Assembly (NCBI GenBank): GCA_037952775.1
Contig: JBANAY010000003.1
Span: 35,650,001-35,714,000, forward strand
DNA: 64,000 bases
Reading direction: 5' to 3'
Source of the DNA: Clonostachys chloroleuca
Taxonomy: Eukaryota > Ascomycota > Sordariomycetes > Hypocreales > Bionectriaceae
Every line of letters begins with the position of its first letter. Positions within the stretch are counted from its first letter, which is position 1. This document shows, piece after piece, positions 59,084 through 64,000 of the stretch. Under the pieces are notes generated by a model. The model did not search any database and was not told the origin of the DNA. It worked only from the letters and a program-made list of their open reading frames with translations. The position numbers and the translations under genes were made by a program.

Positions 59084-60044
59084 TTTGTCTAGATTGTATC
59101 TTGAAAACGCCAGGTCGGCCAATGGTTCGAACCTATCAACTCCAACTAACTCATCAATGTAGCTGAATATGGCTTGCTCACCCTCTCCCCAGTCATGGTC
59201 TGATACCCCAGGGCAACTGTAGAGTCTTGAGATTGCCTGCTTTTCGGGATTTCAAATCATCCCAGGAGGGTAAGGAGGAGATCCCCCGTCTCGGCGCCTC
59301 CAACAAACACAACCGAGCCAAAGCGGGCCCAAACACCACACCCTGGTGACCCTGTCGGGAATAATTGACCTTCATTAACTGGCTGGCAGATTGGACCGAA
59401 CCGCCGGACCCGATATCGGCGAACAGGCCAAGCAAGTCGGTGTTGGGACTTATTTATCATCATTGTGGAGTTCGGGGGTGATTTTTGCCGTCAATGTGGA
59501 GATCCGTTCCTGTGATCGGATTGTTATTCCCGGAGGCAAGTGACGGCGTAAACCGCCTTTTGGGTAGGTCTTCTGGCTGTTGGTGAAGCGATTGACACAT
59601 GATCAATTTCGCGATGCGATCTCGGGCCCTGCTTTGCCCTGGTCCATATCTGATCGAGCTGAGCATACAACCAGCCCATCTGAAGACGGGATTAGACGAA
59701 ACTTCCGCAACTACAAACCCCAGAGTTTCGATTGCAAATAACTGCGATGAGCTTAGTTGCCATCTTTTAAATCACCAATATCATCAGTCAGAAAGAAAGC
59801 GCGTTCAACCCATGGCGTTTATTCGCAAATAATTATGCAGCCTCTCTGGCTATGTGACAGACGTATTTCATAACTCATCTAGTATTACGCCCAGTTCCCG
59901 TTCATCAACTATTACCTCGGCTCCCAAGAAATCAAGATCAGATATTTGTCAATCGAAAACAAATTCAACTCCCACGACAATTGTAAATGAGCACATAAGC
60001 CCATAAAGTCCATTCACCCATTGATCTTTTCAGTTCCGACACCA
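59084..60044. other. Intergenic upstream of the MFS gene
   Basis: No gene is recognised. It holds the MFS promoter and the 3' end of the minus-strand repetitive-protein gene that ends at 60045. Confidence 0.5.
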
Positions 60045-63000
60045 TCAATGCGTAGCATTCCCACCAAATCTGCCAAGAGAACGCCTGTGCTTTGAAGGCG
60101 CAAGTTCCCAGAGTCTGCGACGAAGAGAGTTTTGGGTAGATCTCTTTTGGGCAACAAATGAAGAATCAGTGCGACAGCTGGCAGCTTCGCAGCTATTGTC
60201 TGTCCAGCCAACACGAAGATCGTCAGCCCACCAGGTGCGTGACTCCAACCCAACTCGAAGACTGATCAAAACAGATGTGACGTTCGAATACCCATCTAAA
60301 TCAACAGATGTCAAACTGCACACACCAGTTGGGTAGTTGGGGCATGCTGGAACGCGTTTAGTCTCCGACCATGACAAGGATTGTTCGCTTCTGGAATTTT
60401 CATCATATGCGTATGCGGCGATCTCAAATTCGCACCACTGCTCATTACTCTGAGCTGCACATCCTAGATTAAGACCGTAAATGTTGAATTTGTAACATGG
60501 AATTGCAAAGTTGGGGCCAACACCAATCTCGGCTGTGTCGCTGGATCCACTGCCAATTGGTCCCAATGACGAAGGAGGGGCGAATTCGATGAGCTGACCA
60601 CCAGAAGAAGGAGAGTAGGCGCCCGTCTGGGAAGAATGAGGGACGACGGAAAATCCCTGGGAGAACCAGAAGTCGCCCACAGGATTGTACAATGGGCCGG
60701 CTTCGATGTCATCAAACTAGGAGAAGTTAGTTCATGAATCACTTTCTCCTCAGCTGCGAAACAAACTTACATCAAGAGTATAGTTGCCAATATTCCCCCC
60801 GGAGGAGCATAGTGTTGGGCTCTGTAACACTGCAGATGTCGCAGACGGCGTTGAGATTGGTGTGGTTGAATTAGACCATTGGGAATCAATTCCTGCGGAG
60901 CTATTCGGTGATGAGCTTGTTATCTACAGTTGGCAGCAGAAAAATAACTTACCTCAGTTGTCGTCGAATAATGTGTCTGAAACCCCCAAGTTTAACTGGA
61001 GAAGTGACAGCGGCCAATGTTGTGAATGGATAGTTGAGCGTATAGGTTGTCGTCTGCTCCGGGATGATATTAACCCAAGTACTGGTTTTCAAGGTTGTGC
61101 ATGGCAGACTGAGAGCTGGGGAGGCCGCAGATGGGGTGTTATAGGCAACTGCAGAGGGCCAAAGAGTTGCATCCGTGGGCAAAGGACCTGATGGGCCGGG
61201 ACGAACAGCACCATCATTCAGATCACTTCCGTATGCTGGGGGGTAGCTCCAGGAGTGAGTGGGAATCCTGGAATCCCAAGACTCGATGACTGATCGAAAG
61301 GATTGGAAACAGGTGTGGGAATTCCTGCACCTGGGCCGGTCAAAATGCCACTCAAAGGGCCCGTAATATGAGGGGGAAGGCCGTTGCTGAAGATAGAGGG
61401 TAGATTTGGTGGGAAGGGTACACCAATAGTGAGAAATCCCGAAAGCTCTGGTCCATAAGCACTTAAACTAGGTGTTTGGATTTGCGCTGTATCAATGACT
61501 GGACCGGAGGACAGAGGAAAGGAAATTCCAGCACCAGTAGCCGTGGGAACAGGAGCAGGTGTGAGTACAACAGTTTGAACAACAGGAGTCGGTAGACCAT
61601 TCGGACCAATGTTTACAATGGTAAACGAAGTTGTGACTGCTGAGATCTCAGTCCCGGATGGAGATGTGCCCTGGGGAAGGCCAGCAACTGACGAGACAAC
61701 AGAAGGTGCCCCGATAGTAGTTTGTGCAGGGGCTGGAACAGTCCAGGTCACATCGACGACAGTTGGCAAGCCGTCAGCACCTAGTTGGGTAAATGTCGTG
61801 CAAGTGGTAGAGGCCCCTGCACCAAACGGTCCAGTTTGTTGGGGGTATCCAGGAGCGCCAGGAGTGATACTAGGTAAATTCCATGGGAAGGGGGTTCTAG
61901 AGCCGCCCGGGCCTTGAGGAATACCAGGGGCAATAGGGCCAAGCTCAGTCCACGTCGTCTCAACGACAGTGGGCCGTCCATCGGCACCAAGCTGAGTGTA
62001 TGTTGTGCTAGCAAGAGTGGGCTGCACACCAAGAGGGCCAGTTTGTTGAGAGTTTCCGGGAGCGTCAGGCGTGATAACAGGAACATTCCATGGGAATGGA
62101 TTGGGAGAATTGTCTGTTACTTGAGGGAAGCCAGCAGGTGCCGTCCAGGTAGTTTCGACAACCGTAGGGAGTCCATCAGGTCCCAAGACGGTGTAACTAG
62201 TGCAAGTGGTGCTAGGAGCTCCTTGGCCGTTGGGAATAGAAGGGAAGCCGGAAGGATAACCAGATGACAAACCAGAGGGGAAACCTGAAGGGTAACCCGA
62301 GGGGAAACCTGATGGCAAACCAGTAGGAAAACCTGATGGCAGACCAGTGGGAAAACCTGAAGGGTAACCTGAGGGATAGCCTGAAGGGTATCCTGAGGGA
62401 AAACTGGAGGGGAAGCCTGATGGCAGACCAGTGGGGAAACCTGAAGGGAAGCCTGAAGGGAAGCCTGAAGGGAATCCAGAAGGAAGTGCAGATGGCAAAG
62501 CTCCAGTTGCTGGCCAAGGCCAGCCAAGAGTTGACAGAGGGCCTGGGGCTCCAGGAGCGCCACCTACAGCAGAGGTGGTTTGGATTGGAGCAGCAATCGT
62601 CCATGTTGATTCTGTTACTGTTCGAATCCCGTCAGGTCCGATAAAAGTGAATGTGGTACAGGTGGTTGAAGGAGATCCTGAAACACCGCTGTCAAATGCC
62701 CCTTGGGTGATCACGGGCCCTGGCACACCCCCAGGAAATCCCGGCACTGGGTTGGTCGGTGTTGCAACGATAGTGGTCTCCAGGACGGTGGGGCGTCCAT
62801 CAATTCCTGTGAACGTGTAACTGAAAGTAGAGGTGATCTCACCAACCGTGGGGAAGCCCTGAGGAGCCCCTTTGCCAGATGGCAATTGAGTCGGTAATCC
62901 AAGTGGCGGAGTCGTCACCGGGACTGCAGTAGGAATTACGACCGTGGATTCCACAACAGTAGGCAAACCATCAGGTCCGAGTACGGTGTAACTGTAACAA

Positions 63001-64000
63001 GTTGTCACTCCTCCGCTGCTAGGGAAGCCATCTGACGATCCTGGTCGCGGAACCGGGATGGTTGGAATTGCACCATTGGAAGCTTGGTCCGTTGGAGAGA
63101 GAACAACAGTAGACTCGACCTGAGTCGGCAGCCCATTTCCGCCAATGTAGGTAAAGGTGAACTGCGTTGTGATTCCACTTTGAGGAGCAGCGGGAGGCAA
63201 ATTTGCAGAAGGCCACCCAGGAAATCCAGATGCTGGCCACCCGGGAATGGGGGCATTGGTTGGGTAAGGCAAAGAACCTGTTCCTGGAACATCAAAAGGT
63301 GATGTGACGATGGTAGGAAGGCCATCTGTGCCGATGACAGTGAATGTAGTCTGAGGGATGTCTCCATTGCCAATGGCTGAAGAAGGGAAATAGGTGGGGA
63401 TCCCACCGCTAAGTCCAGAGGTTGAACCAGGTAAAGGAGGATTGGTAGGGAAGGGCAAGATACCAGTTGACGGGGCATTGCCTGGGGTTGCCAAAGTTGA
63501 TTCAACAACGGTAGGCAGACCATCTGTTCCGATGACAGTGAACGTAGTTTTGGGGATGCTTCCGGTGATCACAGCCGAGGAGGGACCTCCCGGGAATGGG
63601 TAAGAGTATCCAGGGTCACCAGAGCCATAAACTTGAGATGAAGGAATTGTAGGAGCGCTTTGTGAGGCTGTTGGCGGAGTTCCATCTCCTCCAGAGATGT
63701 GGCCTGCGTCGATCACTACAGTAGGCTTGCCATCGGTTCCAGTGATGGTGACTCTTCCGCCGGGAAGGTTGTTACCTGGGGTCAAGATCGAGCTCTGTGG
63801 GGCTGTTTGGGTTGCAGCGCCATCCCCAGAGATGCTACCTCCATTGATGATGACCGTGGGGTTACCATCGGTGCCAGTGATAGTGACCCTTCCTACTGGT
63901 AGAGCGTTTCCAGGTACCGTTAAAGTTTGGGCGGGTGTAGGTTCTGGTTCAACACCACCAGAGATGCCACCTCCATTGATGATTACGGTAGGCTCTCCAT
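60045..64000 (-). CDS. Large repetitive secreted/adhesin-like protein, 3' part (5' end beyond window)
   Basis: The minus-strand gene enters from beyond 64000. The exons I can place end with 64000-60953, then 60900-60771 and 60716-60045; the joins give RRQL|SSAGIDSQW and NYTLD|FDDIEAG. The visible N-terminal part has at least 12 imperfect repeats around [TY]-x-x-[IL]-G-[TPA]-[DN]-G-x-P-T-V-V-E-[ST]-T, separated by Pro/Gly/Ser linkers. One linker is a long FPSG-type tandem array (about 62240-62500). The C-terminal domain (FDDIEAGPLYNPVGDFWFSQ ... CYKFNIYGLNLGC ... CEFEIAAYAY) has paired cysteines and resembles domains that end other large fungal surface proteins. I do not know a name for it. 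A surface or secreted adhesin-like role is inference from repeats. The frame breaks once at a G6 run, 61238-61243. The signal peptide and start are outside the window. Confidence 0.72.
61580..64000 (-). repeat. Imperfect protein-level repeats around GxDGxPTVVE
   Basis: At least 12 copies of a roughly 16-residue core lie in the coding frame. Copies differ in their second half, from TVVIDAG and TVIINGG near the distal end to TVVETTW nearer the C-terminus, and spacing varies between 30 and 70 residues. The unit is seen at protein level and is too diverged to be an exact DNA repeat. Confidence 0.8.
62240..62500 (-). repeat. 12-bp tandem array encoding [FYL]PSG/[FL]PTG
   Basis: About 20 tandem four-residue units (FPSG, YPSG, LPSG, FPTG) lie within one linker of the repetitive protein. 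The DNA unit is about 12 bp with third-position and Phe/Tyr/Leu changes. The array keeps the reading frame and is a likely length-variable region. Confidence 0.88.

Noticed and set aside
59128..59140. GGTTCGAACC resembling a tRNA T-loop box
   Set aside because: No pairing T stem, acceptor stem or anticodon arm could be formed with the flanks on either strand.

Overview
This is ordinary nuclear DNA of a filamentous ascomycete. Genes are well spaced and interrupted by short (about 40-75 bp) GT...AG introns. The set includes a White Collar-1 photoreceptor, an FKS1-type glucan synthase and a Skt5/Chs4 chitin-synthase activator. The proteins look most like those of Sordariomycetes. The naturally altered Fks1 hot spot 1 (Tyr for Phe) would fit Hypocreales, but I cannot name a species. 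I see no virus, CRISPR array, intact transposon, rRNA or convincing tRNA. I did not find an undescribed multi-gene system; the points of interest are at the level of single genes and exons.

Layout. 0.2-2.9 kb: a HIT-family hydrolase (minus) diverges from the Ran-binding protein Mog1 (plus). 3.2-5.3 kb: a GCNA/SprT-type DNA-protein-crosslink protease (minus). 5.3-10.8 kb: gene-poor, partly AT-rich DNA with a decayed homoaconitase fragment. 10.8-16.8 kb: FKS1. 17.3-19.0 kb: LCB1 of serine palmitoyltransferase. 20.1-21.3 kb: a secreted GH17 cell-wall glucanase. 22.0-23.6 kb: a fungal NYN-domain protein (minus). 25.4-27.0 kb: Sds23-like CBS protein (minus). 28.6-32.3 kb: karyopherin Kap121/importin-5. 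34.9-38.0 kb: WC-1. 39.4-44.0 kb: UDP-glucose:glycoprotein glucosyltransferase (minus), head-to-head with alpha-COP (44.7-48.6 kb). 49.0-49.9 kb: proteasome lid subunit Rpn12 (minus). 49.9-53.3 kb: a long gene-free stretch. 53.3-56.4 kb: Skt5/Chs4. 57.4-59.1 kb: a monocarboxylate-porter-like MFS transporter (minus). 60.0-64.0 kb: the 3' part of a large repetitive secreted protein (minus) that runs off the window.

How they work together. Several genes serve the cell surface and secretory route: FKS1 (glucan synthesis), GH17 (glucan remodelling), Skt5/Chs4 (chitin synthesis), LCB1 (sphingolipids), UGGT (glycoprotein folding control), alpha-COP (Golgi-to-ER transport) and the repetitive secreted protein. 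They are not arranged as a cluster or operon. The rest is nuclear transport (Mog1, Kap121), protein turnover, DNA repair, light sensing and nutrient or mitotic signalling.

Sequence quality. Three otherwise well-conserved or clearly coding genes (alpha-COP, Skt5/Chs4 and the repetitive protein) each show one reading-frame break. Two of the three lie in six-base C/G runs, so undercalled homopolymers in the assembly are the simplest explanation.
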